From NCBI GenBank assembly GCA_030998015.1, contig JARWMV010000008.1, forward strand, positions 186,001 to 250,000: 64,000 nucleotides of DNA. Direction: 5' to 3'. The DNA comes from Ceratorhiza oryzae-sativae (Eukaryota > Basidiomycota > Agaricomycetes > Cantharellales > Ceratobasidiaceae). A program made the translations under genes and the position numbers. Below the pieces are notes generated by a model. The model did no database searches. It was not told the DNA's origin and worked only from the letters and a program-made list of their open reading frames with translations. Positions 24,388 to 34,884 of this stretch are shown here, piece after piece (the first letter of the stretch is position 1; each line of letters opens with the position of its first letter).

Positions 24388-26054
24388 TGAAGTGAATGAA
24401 GCCCGGTCCGGTGAATCGTAAGTATGAAAAACACCATAAAATGCTAACCAACATACCGCATATACTCAGTATAACGCACACTAACGTTGCAAATATCCGA
24501 CTAGTCCAGCTGTGAACCCACACAATAATGCCTGTATGACCAACATCCACGTAAGCTTCAGAGTGGAGATGCAGCTCAATAACCCATAACTCACCATACA
24601 GCACACGAACGGTCTATGCAGTAATTTGGTAGACTGGTAGGTAGACCGCGGCTATTGTTAAAGCGGCCGGAGCTACTTTCTGTACACGCTGGTGTCTAGA
24701 TTGGGACAGTGACTTACCAGAGATTATATGACGATACGAGTGAGTGGTGAGACAACCGCCATCGAAACTGCCGGCTGATACGGGCGGCGGTTTGAGGTAT
24801 GCAGCCAGCGCGCAGCTGTAGTCGGCGCATAGGGGAGACTTGTAGATTACGAAAAAACTTCACGGGTCCTTGGGTTCCTCCAGTTCGTCCAATATGATAT
24901 CGTCTAGTAATCTCGGGGAATGAACGAATTCAGATGTTGGTTCTTCATTATAGTCAGTGGTGAGCACGGCATGACCCCGACTAGGTAGCAAGCGGCAAGG
25001 CGTACATTGTCCCAGAACAACGACCACCGACGTTGACCGTGAGCCTGTGGGCGGGGAAGCAGGAAGCGGGAGGGGCTCCTGAGGCTGAGGTGGTCCGACA
25101 AGCGGATGGTGTCAACCGTTCAGGGAGAGATGGCAGAGGAGAGAGGATATGGGTCTCAAACGCTGGCTGGGGATGGGGGTAAGCAAGGGAGGATCGATTG
25201 CCGTAACTGTCGAAATAGTTCATCCGACTCAGAGCGGATTATGTATGAACTGTATAGCGGTTCTCCGATCTTACCAAATTGCCAATGAATCAGTAGACGA
25301 GCGCGGGCTCGAGATTGGTGATACTCGGCGTGATCATAATTACAGTCTTGATCATGGCGTCGAGGGTGGGAACGCTCGAGTCCCATACGGCGACGACGAC
25401 CTGCATTGCATACAGCGCCAGGTCTGTGGCAGTGACTGGGATGGGTGCTGGCAAGGACCAGCCGACCGGCAGCTGGATCCCAGAGCGGCCCAGTCCGAGG
25501 TACCTAAAAAGGAAACTGTGAGGGCGGGACGTCGGGCAGTCGACGGGCGGGTACCCACGTGGCCAGATGGGCGCTACGGATGGCCAACATCGACCGAGGG
25601 CAATAGTCAGAGAAGCGGCCACGTTGTCGCTAGAGATAGCGACGAATAACAGGGGCCGGAGAAAGCCAGAAGTGAGCGCAAGAGGACAGGGAGGTACATC
25701 TTGAGCTCGCTGAGGGGGATTCATGTCTTTCCCCCAGTAATCTTATAATCTGGCCAAGAGTTCCCCTGCTCACAGTGACTCTGGGCGTATCTGATGGGAT
25801 TATCCAAAATTATTGTTTGGACCATCGCTCGGCGTGTGGTGAACGGCGGAAGGTTTGGCTCCGTCGCTAGTCAGGTGACACGAACCCAGGTTCACGAGAC
25901 GTCATCGTACGGCAGGTTTCAGAACGCCTCAGCGATTTTATTCGACACCTAATTTCGGGGGACACACTGCAGCATACCACGAACTCTGCGCTTGGCGAGG
26001 AAAGAGCGGCAGAACACCACGTGACGTGGCAGCGGTTCTGTTTGGTCACTTCAA
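24388..26054. other. Region with possible fragments of a minus-strand membrane protein
   Basis: A minus-strand frame at 25724-25290 reads like coding sequence after a possible intron (YLGLGRSGIQLPVGWSLPAP, DLALYAMQVVVAVWDSS) and ends at 25290. Another short one at 25101-24904 contains RRWSLFWDNVRLAACYLV. They could be exons of one hydrophobic protein, but I could not join them and do not recognise a family. No other feature is seen. Confidence 0.3.
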
Positions 26055-26070
26055 GTCACGTGAAGCCATT
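26055..26070. repeat. LINE target-site duplication, 3' side
   Basis: GTCACGTGAAGCCATT, identical to 40676-40691, directly next to the T run that is the LINE poly-A tail on the minus strand. Confidence 0.93.
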
Positions 26071-26257
26071 TTTTTTTTTGCATTCAATTTTAGCGTGCTA
26101 CATGAACACAGGGTCAAACCGCACGACCGAGTCCAGAGAGAAGAACAAATGAGACAGCCACAAGGGCGGGGGACATCAATGAGAAGGAGGAGAGAAAGAA
26201 CAGGGGCGTATACAGGGGGGGGGTAAAGAGTAGGGCCCGAAGGCGAGCGAAAACTAA

Positions 26258-26639
26258 CTAAATGACCAAGCCGTCATTGTAAGTAATTTTACGGAAGCAA
26301 TGGGAGAGCTGTATGAAATGAGAAAGAGCGGACAGGCCCTTGACGGAGCCGAAGAGATCGGCGAGGAGCACGGGCTTTGACGCCCTGCGTAAAATGAGCG
26401 ACCTATAGATGTCATGCAACGGACACTCCTGAATCACGTGTGCAATCATCTGTTTGGTCTGATGGTCACATTGGCACTTGGCCATGTTCTGGGTGTCCTT
26501 GGTGAGGTTGAATCGGGCATAGTACTCCCCAAAGAACCTGTGCCCGAGAATGATCTGAATGAGACGGCAATGTCTCTCCCTGTCAATGTTGATGCTCTGG
26601 TGGTATGGGTGGAGTTTCCATGCTGGTGGACGATTGAGT
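26258..26639 (-). pseudogene. LINE ORF2, C-terminal fragment
   Basis: Downstream part of LINE ORF2, after RNase H. It reads SLNRPPAWKLHPYHQSI … LIQIILGHRFFGEYYARF, then CQCDHQTKQMIAHVIQECPL, the CxC-H-x4-C cluster seen after the RNase H domain in many fungal LINEs. It continues in frame from the RNase H fragment at 34490 once the gypsy element and one GACAC copy are removed. Ends at a stop at 26258. Confidence 0.88.
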
Positions 26640-26644
26640 GACAC

Positions 26645-27020
26645 TGTCGACAACAACAAGTCAGGCGACAAGGAAAATAGTAAGAAAACAAAAGAACTTG
26701 TATTCGACGAGAGGTCAAGTTCTTGAGGAGTCCTCTGCGAACTTGACCTGGTTTATATACATAGTACGAGCCACATCATAACAAACAAGTCCGTACAGTG
26801 AGTCACGACAGATAAGAGATAGAAGCAGTAGAAGCAACTGCGGAACTGCAGAATTTCACATCAGAGTTGAAATACATCTTGGTTACTGGTCCGGAACATT
26901 CCCTGAGTCACATGACACAGATATACCATAAAAGGCAGGTATGTTTTGAAGATGATCTCATAAAATGTAGTAAATTGAGAAAATACTGTAGAGTGGATGT
27001 ATGCGTGTCAGTTCGTGACA
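26645..27020 (-). repeat. Gypsy 3' LTR (minus orientation)
   Basis: 376 bp, 95.5% identical to 34109-34484. Sixteen of the 17 differences fall on CG/TG/CA dinucleotides. Confidence 0.95.
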
Positions 27021-30000
27021 CTTCCCCCCTTTAAGGCACAGGGGTCCTGGGGTGCCTTTGGGTACGACTTGACATAGTCAGCGATGAGTTCTGGTGTGTT
27101 CACCAGGTCATCATAGGTTAACCATTGTTGCTCGTCATAGCCGAGCCACTTGACATAGTATTCGAAGACGTTAGATCTTTTGTTGTATTGTGACTTTATG
27201 ATCTGTTCTACTTTGAACTCTTCTTCCCCTTCAGGAGTTACCACAGGTGGTGGTGGGGGAACCTGACGGCCATAGGGGTCGTCTTTATATTTGGTCAGGA
27301 GTGAGACATGAAACACTGGGTGTATTTTCATGGTTATCGGTAGGTCCAATTTGTAGGCATGTGTGCCATGTTGTGCTACCACCTTGAATGGTCCAACTCT
27401 TTTGTGGGCCAGTTTCCTGGAGGCCTGCTGTGTCTGTATGTTTTTGGTATCAAGCCAGACTTTGTCTCCAACCTTAATAGCTTCAGGAGTCCGATGCTTC
27501 TGGTCGTAGTATTCCTTGATCCTCTGGTTTGCTATTTCCAGGGCTGCCTTAAGTTCGTCATGGCCCTTTTGGAGCCATTCTGCGTGGTTGTCCGCTAGAG
27601 GGAGTTCTGGTTCCTCCCTGTCCCCGACTGCTAGCCTTGGGTGGAAACCGTAGTTTGCAAAGAATGGTGATTTGCCAGTTGAGGCGTTGACACCATTATT
27701 GTAGGCAAATTCAGCTAATGGTAGGAGTGAGACCCAGTCGTCTTGTCTGTCTGATACATAGTGTCTGATGTACCCTTCCACTACTTGGTTGGCCTGTTCG
27801 GACTGGCCATCTGTCTGAGGGTGGTATGCTGTGGAGTAGGAGGGTTTTATATCCAGTCATTTGTATAAGTGCCTTAAGAATTTGGATGCGAAGTTGGGGC
27901 CACGGTCTGAGATTGTTTTCCGTGGTAACCCATGGAGTTTCCATACATATGTTAGGAACAGGTTGGTGCAATCCATAGCACTGGCTTCCGATTGACATGG
28001 AATAAAGTGGACCATTTTTGTCAGGCGGTCAACAACTGTAAATATGGCATCAAATCCCTCCGACAGGGGTAGCCTGGTGATCAGATCATAAGTAATTTCC
28101 TCCCAAGGTTTTTCTGGTGCAGGTATTGGGTTTAAGAGCCCTGGGGGAACTTGGTTGCTGTGCTTGTTCCTGATGCATGACTCGCAGTGTGTGACATATT
28201 CATTGACTGATTTTTTCATTGATAACCACGTGTATTTGCAATTTAACAATTCATATGTTCTGAACTGTCCTGGGTGTCCTGCTGCTGGGCTGTCGTGACA
28301 GCTTTCAATGACCAGTTTGCGAAGTTCTTTGTTATTTGGGATGTAGATTCTGCCCTTGCGTCGTAAGAGTCCTTCGTCCCATTCCCAATCTTTGACCTTC
28401 TCATTGTCATCTAGGGCTTTTAGGACTTTTGATAGGTGTTCGTCCCCTGGGATAGCATCCCTAATGAGTTGTTCTAGGTCATTGTCTGGCATGATTGCTT
28501 GCAGGCATAGTGATTTCAGCTCCAAAAATTGGTTTTGCACAAGCAGAGCTTGGCTCTCACCCCCCTCTTTAGGGATGTGTCTTGACAGCCTAGAGAGTAT
28601 GTCTGCCCGGCCATTCTTCGCCCCTTCAATATATAGAATCTTGAATTCGAACCTGGATAAGAACTCATGCCACCGTGTGACCCGACCGTTCAGTGGCCGA
28701 TTTGTCTTCCAATACTCCAAATTCTTGTGGTCACAAACAATGTTTACTGGGTGTTCGGCCCCTTCTAGCAAATGACACCAGTGTTTGAGGGCCTTTATAA
28801 TTGCCAGCATTTCTTTGTTGTAGATATCATAATTCCTTTCTGCTGGGACCATTGCCTTGGAGTAATAGGAAATTGGGTGGAGCATTCCGTCCTCTCCATA
28901 TTGCAATAATACAGTGCCTGTGGCATAGCCTGAGGCGTCAGTTTCCAAAATGAATGGTTTGTTGGGCTCTGGCTGAATTAGGAGGGGGGCTTCTTTTAAT
29001 TTTTGCTTCAGCAGATTCCATGCCTGATCCCTTTCTTCTGTCCATTCCCATTTTACATCCTTCTTGACAAGTTCATAAAGACATCTTGTAATTTTCGAAA
29101 AGTCTTTTATGAAGTGCCTCAACCAATTTGCAAACCCCAACCCTTCCAGGACTTTGGTTGGGTTGGTGGGGGTTGGCCATTCAACAGCCTTTTCAACCTT
29201 GGCTGGGTCTACTTTAATTCCCTGGGGAGTCACTACTATTCCCAGGTAATCGACTTCAGTGACATCGAAAACGCATTTCTCCAGGGCGCAGTATAGGCCA
29301 GCTTTTTGAAGGCGATGTAAGACTTCCTTGACATGTTCATCATGTTCTTCCTGGTTTTTGGAGAATACTAATATGTCATCCATATAGATTACCACATAAA
29401 TGCCCTCGATGTCTTGGAACTCTTCCCGGATCATGGCCATGAAGGTTCCTGGTGCGTTCTTTTGACCAAATTGCATGACTAAGGGCTCGTACAGCCCATA
29501 TTTGGTCTTAAAAGCTGCTTTCCATTCGTCCCCTTCCTGAATTCGTATGAGGTTGAAGCCCCACTTTAGATCAAACTTGGTGAATATCTTTGCCCCACGC
29601 AGCGTCTCCACAATATCATTGATGCGTGGGAGTGGGTACACATTAGAGACTGTCATTTTGTTTAGTCGCTGGTAGTCGATGCACATGCACAGCTTCCCAT
29701 TCTTTTTTTTGACAAATATGACTGGAGATGCCATTGGTGACCTTGAGGGTCTGATATGCCCTGCTTTCAGTTGGCGCTCCAAGGTTTTGCACAATTCTGC
29801 ATCTTCCTTGACACCCACACTATATATGGGGCCATGCCTTGGCTTGGCATCTGGTTTTAAATCTATTTCCATATCCCACTTCCTATGGGGTGGTAACGGC
29901 TGGATGTCGTCTTCTTCAGTGAATATTTTCTTGAACTCCCTGTATTTGGTTGGGAGGGAATCTAAAGAGTCCAACTGGAGCTCCTTGGGTTCGTTTGCTT

Positions 30001-30401
30001 GCACATGTAGGGGTTTTGTAATGCAGTGTTTCAAGCATATTGGCAAGTTGAACTTCATATCTTTCCCCTCCCAATCAATGTCTGGGTTATGGAATTTGAG
30101 CCACAACATGCCCAGAACTAGATCATTTTTGCCAACATTCACAACATAGGCACTGAGGATCTCTCGGTGCTCTTGAATACACAACTCAAAGGTGCAGTAA
30201 TGGGTCACAGACCCAGAGTCTATCTCCCTTCCATTGATTACCCTCAGTTTCTTGGGTGTTTTTAGGACGACGGTAGGAATACGGTATTGTTTAACCAAAT
30301 CTTCATGTATAAATACTGACATGGCCCCTGAGTCAATCATGGCCCATCCGTTAAATTTTTTCATGTTATATGCAGATTTGCGTTTGGGGGTTATGCACAG
30401 G
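27008..30401 (-). pseudogene. Gypsy pol: protease, RT, RNase H, integrase, chromodomain
   Basis: Replication polyprotein of the element. The protease active site AMIDSGAMSVFI is near 30330; RT has KKKNGKLCMCIDYQRLNK and the catalytic YMDD (about 29360). RNase H has FILETDASGYATG and NGRADILSRL. The integrase zinc-binding part has H..H (HDSPAAGHPG) and C-x2-C (HCESCIRNK); the catalytic triad is ITYDLI, SDRGPNF and QSEQANQ. The C-terminal chromodomain is followed by the end at 27008. One in-frame TGA at 27857-27859 separates the second Asp from the Glu of the integrase; the frame is otherwise open for about 1,110 codons. The 5' end of the frame lies beyond the solo LTR, at about 31298-31385. 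Confidence 0.95.
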
Positions 30402-31297
30402 TGTCATGACCCTCTGGAGGCTCCCTGGTGGAGCACTTAAGTAGTGGCTACGTTGACGGTTTGGTGCTATGCAGTATGTATTGAGTGTTCTAGTTACAGT
30501 GTTTTGCTATGGTCTATGGTGGTTGACGAGATAAAGCAAGCTGAGGCGTCCAGTCTTGCTTTATCCTCCTTATATATACCTGTGGCTGCAGTGGCTGCGG
30601 ACGTATTATCTAAGCACACTCCGCAGTAGGGGTAGGTTATGTATAGTACTATGGGTTAGGTAATTGTTTGTCTTAAGTTTGTGTGGCTCCGAATCTTATA
30701 GAGCCGCGCGAGGTCCAAGGGGTAGGCGCTGAGGTCACGTGATCCTGCCGTAAGCGCCGAGATCACGTGACAACTCGCTCCTCGCTCCAAGTAACATGGG
30801 AGAGAAATGCTGGAGCGAGTTCAGGGTAACAACCATAAGCGCTGAGGTCATGTGATCATGCTGTAAGCGCCAAGATCACGTGATAACTCGCTCCTCGCTC
30901 CAAGTAACAAGGGAGAGAAATGCTGGAGCGAGTTCAGGGTAACCACTGTAGGCGCTGAGGTCACATGATCATGCTGTAAGCGCCAAGATCACGTGATAAC
31001 TCGCTCCTCGCTCCAAGTAACAAGGGAGAGAAATGCTGGAGCGAGTTCAGGGTAACCACCGTAGGCGCTGAGGTCACGTGATCCTGCCGTAAGCACTGAG
31101 ATCACGTGACAACTCGCTCCTCGCTCCAAGTAACAATGGAGAGAAATGCTGGAGCGAGTTCAGGGTAACCACCGTAAGCGCCGGCTAAGCGCCGAGGTCA
31201 CGTGACCTTGTTTATGGCTTGTTCCGCTTAGGAAAAATGCCATAAATCTGTAGAAATATTTGGTTGTTTTGTTATGTCCGTTTGACAGGTCATAACA
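30402..31297. mobile_element. Solo LTR (896 bp) inserted between gypsy gag and pol
   Basis: Begins TGTCATGACC and ends GGTCATAACA, near-perfect inverted ends of LTR type. Flanks are ACAGG and GCAGG, a 5-bp target duplication with one mismatch. Removing it with one flank rejoins the gypsy frame upstream of the protease (…LQFFFHAFPL to CITPKRKSAYN). It contains the ~114-bp tandem repeat. It belongs to a different LTR family from the host element. Confidence 0.78.
30722..31200. repeat. Four ~114-bp tandem repeats with CACGTG palindromes
   Basis: Copies start near 30723, 30837, 30952 and 31064, with a partial fifth at 31178. Each contains GGCGCTGAGGTCACGTGATC, AGATCACGTGA, and CTCGCTCCTCGCTCCAAG with a later inverted GGAGCGAG. 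Copies differ mainly by C/T or G/A at CpG (CACGTG against CATGTG and CACATG). Confidence 0.9.
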
Positions 31298-31434
31298 GCA
31301 GGGGAAATGCATGAAAGAAAAATTGTAGTTGTGATTGGTTTCCTAACGACATACATTCCATTTCCATATTTTTATTTTCATTATGCGCATTTTGTAACAT
31401 AGCGCCCAAGACCGCCCCCTGGCACGGTTTGAGC

Positions 31435-32865
31435 TCATTCTTTTACCAACTCATCATTGGTTGTTTCTATATCCTCAACCACTGCCTTGTATCCTGACAT
31501 CTTGGCTGAGGGACATTTGGCAGCGATATGGCCCTGTCCTCCACAGTTATAGCAGGTGTTTGTTCCCTTCCCTTTTCCTGCGCTATCCAGATCCATTGCG
31601 TCTGGATCCTTTGCCTTGGGGACCGCCAGTGGATGATTATCCTTCTTTATGTCCTTGAAGGATTCTTGTACATTGGCATTGCTGCCATCGTAGCAGACAG
31701 TTGGGACTGTGAAACCCTTCGCATTGGGCCCAATGGCCACAATCTGACCTTTTACAGCTTTCCCGTCCTTAATCTTGTATATCCGTTCCCCGTTTTTGAA
31801 TTTCTCCTTTTGGGAAGTGCCTTGGGGGTTATTTGTTGGCCTACTGGACAAGGCATTGCTGCTGGACTTGTTACCCCCATGAGACATTCATTTGCTACTG
31901 AACGAGATGAGGTGGCAGTCAATTTCCAGGGCTTGCTGAGTGAGTTGGGCAAAAGTTTTGGTGCGGGGGTCATAGTTTTGGGCCACCATGCTATCTGTTA
32001 TGTCTGATGATAGACCATCATAGAACTGATCACACATGGCGGCATCATTGTAGTTGAGGCCTGTGGAATATAGGTTGAATAGGGTGAGATAGTCCTGAAC
32101 CGTCTTGGATTGTTTCAATTTCCGCCACTTGTCGCAGTTATTTTCGGTGCAGTTCAGGTCCCCATAACAGGTAGTGAATTCTTGCCAGAACAGATTGGCA
32201 TCGTGAAGCCAGGGGATCGCAGTTCCAGGGTTTAAAATTTCAAATTCTTCATACGAGTTGACCCATTCAGCTGCTGACCCTTCAAGGTAAGAGGTGATGA
32301 AGGCAACCACTTGATCAGCTGAATGCCCACTCATGTTTGTATTAATGTATCAGGCACATGCTATTCTGAATGAGATGGTGTCTTCTCATTTTGTGCCATC
32401 AAACTTCTGAGGGGCAGCCATCTTAACCTTTGCAGTCGACCCACCAGAGGGAGTCGGTGCTGTTGTTGGTGGTTGGGATACACTGGAGGGAGCTGGTACT
32501 TGAGCAGCGCCTGAGCCTCCTGTGGAAGTGTGGATTTGCGCTTCGATGCATGTGATAGTGGTCTGGAGAATGGCTAACATCCCCACTAGATTGTTGACAT
32601 TGGTGGCTAATCCAGCCACGTCTGCGTCTATTTTTGTCTGATTGGTAATAAGTTTGGCCTCAAGTGAGTCCGTGTAAGTTTTATTATTGTGTTCAACATC
32701 TCCAATATCATTTTGGAGATTGTTGGTTCGTTCTCGTAATTCATCCATTGACTGGAGCATATAGATGACCTTTTCCCCATCAGACATATTTGCCCAAGCA
32801 GGGGCAGAGGGTTGTGACGCCATTTCAGAGAGGGTTTGATAAAATTCTAGAGGCAACGGAGACAA
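31435..32865 (-). pseudogene. Gypsy gag with CCHC zinc knuckle
   Basis: Capsid/nucleocapsid protein. It starts near MSPLPLEFYQTLSEMAS, has a coiled-coil N-terminal part, a capsid-like helical region (FITSYLEGSAAEWVNSYEEF … KTVQDYLTLFNLY) and the knuckle CYNCGGQGHIAAKC near 31540. The frame is interrupted by TGA at 32386, 32350 and 31888; all pieces are in one frame, and the last stop at 31435 is also TGA. pol lies in another frame, so a programmed frameshift was needed in the live element. Confidence 0.9.
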
Positions 32866-33033
32866 TAAGGAAGTACAGGGAATTGGGAATTGTTTTGATA
32901 ATAAAGGATTTCTGTTCCCCGCACAAGTCTATAAACTTCAAAGTTTCTGATTCCCGCAAACCTTAACCAAGTATTGTCCAAGTCCCAACTTTTGGTGTCT
33001 TGGCAACAATATGGGCACTCCACCCTCTTTAGT

Positions 33034-33573
33034 TTAGTTTGGTCCTGAAGGAGTGCTTCCCTGGGGAGAATTGATTTCGGCTGCTGGAAGGGGTGCTTCT
33101 TCCTGAATTGGTGAGCCCGTGCCACTTAGAAAGGTGGGGTGAGGGAGGTCTGATGGCGTTGAGAAGACGGGGAAGGCGTACTCATGGGGTTCAATTGTTT
33201 CTCGGACTATAGCTTCTAGTCTGAGATGGTCTTGGATGAGGGATAGGTAGTCCTCCTGGTGTTCGCGCAACCGCTTGGTTAAGTATGCACAACGGGCCTC
33301 AGCTTCGTGAAGTTTTTCACAGGTTTCTTCGTACTTATTCTGGTAATAACGGTACCTGTCTTGGAAATTTTTGATAGTGTTTAGCAGGTGACGAAGAAGC
33401 TGTTGGCCGAGGTTCTCCAGCTTATAGCTGGTTGCGAGGGATGGTGTAGTAATAAAGGAACTTGTCCTTCTTAGGACAATAAGGGCAGCGCGCTGGGAAG
33501 GTGGCTCTGTTTGCCCAATGGCAAATTTTGCACTTGGGGGCACCTGGCTCAGTGACAAAGGCTTGTTGGGCAC
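33034..33573 (-). CDS. Gypsy accessory ORF with coiled coil, 179 aa
   Basis: An intact frame upstream of gag. After a Ser/Pro-rich start (MPNKPLSLSQVPPSAKFA) it has a long charged helix (FQDRYRYYQNKYEETCEKLH … RLREHQEDYLSLIQDHLRLE) and a Pro-rich tail. It overlaps the zinc-finger ORF in another frame. Function is unknown; a structural or second gag-like role is possible. Because two frames are readable here, which one is expressed is not settled. Confidence 0.55.
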   Translation of the reverse strand: MPNKPLSLSQVPPSAKFAIGQTEPPSQRAALIVLRRTSSFITTPSLATSYKLENLGQQLLRHLLNTIKNFQDRYRYYQNKYEETCEKLHEAEARCAYLTKRLREHQEDYLSLIQDHLRLEAIVRETIEPHEYAFPVFSTPSDLPHPTFLSGTGSPIQEEAPLPAAEINSPQGSTPSGPN

Positions 33574-33850
33574 GTCCGACTCTTTGGGGGTGGACTTTGA
33601 TGATTACTACTCAGTTGAAATCGATGTGCCCAGCTTCTTCAAGGATACTTTCGACTGAGTTAAGGGTGAAGCAGTGGATCGACAGGTGTCCGAACCACCC
33701 ACACTGACGGCAGCACTGGTCTTCTGTAAAAGGTTGTGCCACTTGAGGGCCATGTGTTCCGTCAGAGATGTACTCGAGCAAGAGCAAGATAAAAGGAAAA
33801 ATAGACCCTTTCCCAAGTCTATTGGAATAGGAAGGTGACCTCCGTTGCTC
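33422..33850 (-). pseudogene. Gypsy accessory ORF with two cysteine clusters
   Basis: In a second frame the same region reads a hydrophobic start (FPFILLLLEYISDG), then DQCCRQCGWFGHLSIHC, and later CKICHWANRATFPARCPYC, two CxxC-type clusters that look like zinc-binding sites, ending YYYTIPRNQ and a TAA at 33422. One TGA at 33611 breaks it. No start codon was found; the frame opens near 33850. It is not part of a standard Ty3 gag-pol plan. Confidence 0.5.
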
Positions 33851-34091
33851 AGCTACTTAAGGGCAATGAGCGACCCCACCTCTTGTTGACAAGAGAGATT
33901 AGAGAACCAAAGCTTGTTACAACGTGTGAGGGACCTGGCTATGCAAGGTTTCACAGAGGCGCGTATAGGGCAACAATATCTTGTGGCTGTGGATAGGTGG
34001 AGTAGGATTTGGGAAGGCAACGAGGAGTTATCTCAAGACGATGCCAACAGCGTTTCAGATGTATCCCAGACGACACTGAGACTTACGATTG

Positions 34092-34106
34092 TCAAGAACT
34101 TGACCT
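34092..34106 (-). promoter_or_regulatory. Self-complementary primer binding site
   Basis: Two bases inside the 5' LTR (minus orientation) the RNA reads AGGTCAAGTTCTTGA. Its exact 15-nt complement lies in the LTR at 34176-34190. This matches self-priming as known for Tf1/sushi chromoviruses, rather than tRNA priming. Confidence 0.7.
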
Positions 34107-34108
34107 GA

Positions 34109-34484
34109 TGTTGACGATGACAAGTCAGGTGACAAGGAAAATAGTAAGAAAACGAAAGAACTTGTATTCGACAAGAGGTCAAGTTCTTGAGGAGTCCTCT
34201 GCGAACTTGACCTGGTTTATATACATAGTACAAGCCACATCATAACAAACAAGTCCATACAGTGAGTCACAACAGATAAGAGATAGAAGCAGTAGAAGCA
34301 ACTGCGGAACTGCGGAATTTCACATCAGAGTTGAAATACATCTCGGTTACTGGTCTGGAACATTCCCTGAGTCACATGACACAGATATACCATAAAAGGC
34401 AGGTATGTTTTGAAGATGATCTCATAAAATGTAGTAAATCGAGAAAATATTGTAGAGTGGATGTATGCATGTCAGTTCATGACA
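34109..34484 (-). repeat. Gypsy 5' LTR (minus orientation) with TATA box
   Basis: 376 bp. On the minus strand TATATAAA (34223-34216) is followed 33 bases later by TCAAGAACTTGACCT at 34190, the self-primer, so the predicted transcript start falls at or just before the primer sequence. Confidence 0.93.
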
Positions 34485-34489
34485 GACAC

Positions 34490-34884
34490 ACACACATGGT
34501 CTGAGTGAGGCTCGGAGTCCCACTTTTGTCTCCAGGTGCGGATAGCCCTTGTCTTGGCTCTTGCCTTGGCCCAGGATATGGTGTGGTTAAAGATGGGTGT
34601 GGGTGTGAGGGAGGAGGCCTTCAGGGTGAGGGTGTTGGTGCACTTGTTGCCAGCTATCTGATTGTGGCCTTTGACCCATTGGACTGTGATTGACAGGTCA
34701 GGGTGTGACCACAGGAGGTTGTCAATGCAGTTCCTGAAGATGATGGACGCAGCCTGAGCAGAGTGGGGTGACAAGTCAGAGATCATTTGGACTGCAGCCA
34801 AGTTGTCAGACAAGAATAGGATGTGGACAGGCATGCCGTGTGAGGGAGAGTTGGCCAATGTGGTGACACGCTTTGCCATGATAG
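34490..34884 (-). pseudogene. LINE ORF2, RNase H fragment
   Basis: Reads HILFLSDNLAAVQMISDLSP … SIIFRNCIDNLL … VQWVKGHNQIAGN, the RNase H fold motifs with catalytic Asp in SDN and the late VKGH-AGN block. It carries on into TWRQKWDSEPHSDHVCV and is then cut by the gypsy insertion. Its 5' edge is the TIR element at 34885. Confidence 0.9.

Larger units (their letters stand above)
26640..34489 (-). mobile_element. Ty3/gypsy chromovirus with 376-bp LTRs, GACAC target duplication
   Basis: LTRs at 26645-27020 and 34109-34484 (both TG..CA) are flanked by GACAC at 26640-26644 and 34485-34489. The minus-strand order is LTR, two small upstream ORFs, gag, protease-RT-RNase H-integrase-chromodomain, a polypurine tract (AAAGGGGGGAAG) at 27021-27032, LTR. 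It sits inside LINE ORF2. It is interrupted by a solo LTR at 30402-31297 and by several TGA codons, so it is no longer autonomous. The chromodomain (VEQIIKSQYNKRSNVFEYYV … KWLGYDEQQWLTY) puts it in the chromovirus clade. Confidence 0.96.

Noticed and set aside
28356..30149. Plus-strand ORFs across the gypsy pol region
   Set aside because: All lie opposite protease/RT/RNase H coding sequence and read as antisense.
30722..31200. CRISPR-like array
   Set aside because: Contiguous 114-bp tandem units without unique spacers, inside a solo LTR of a eukaryotic element.
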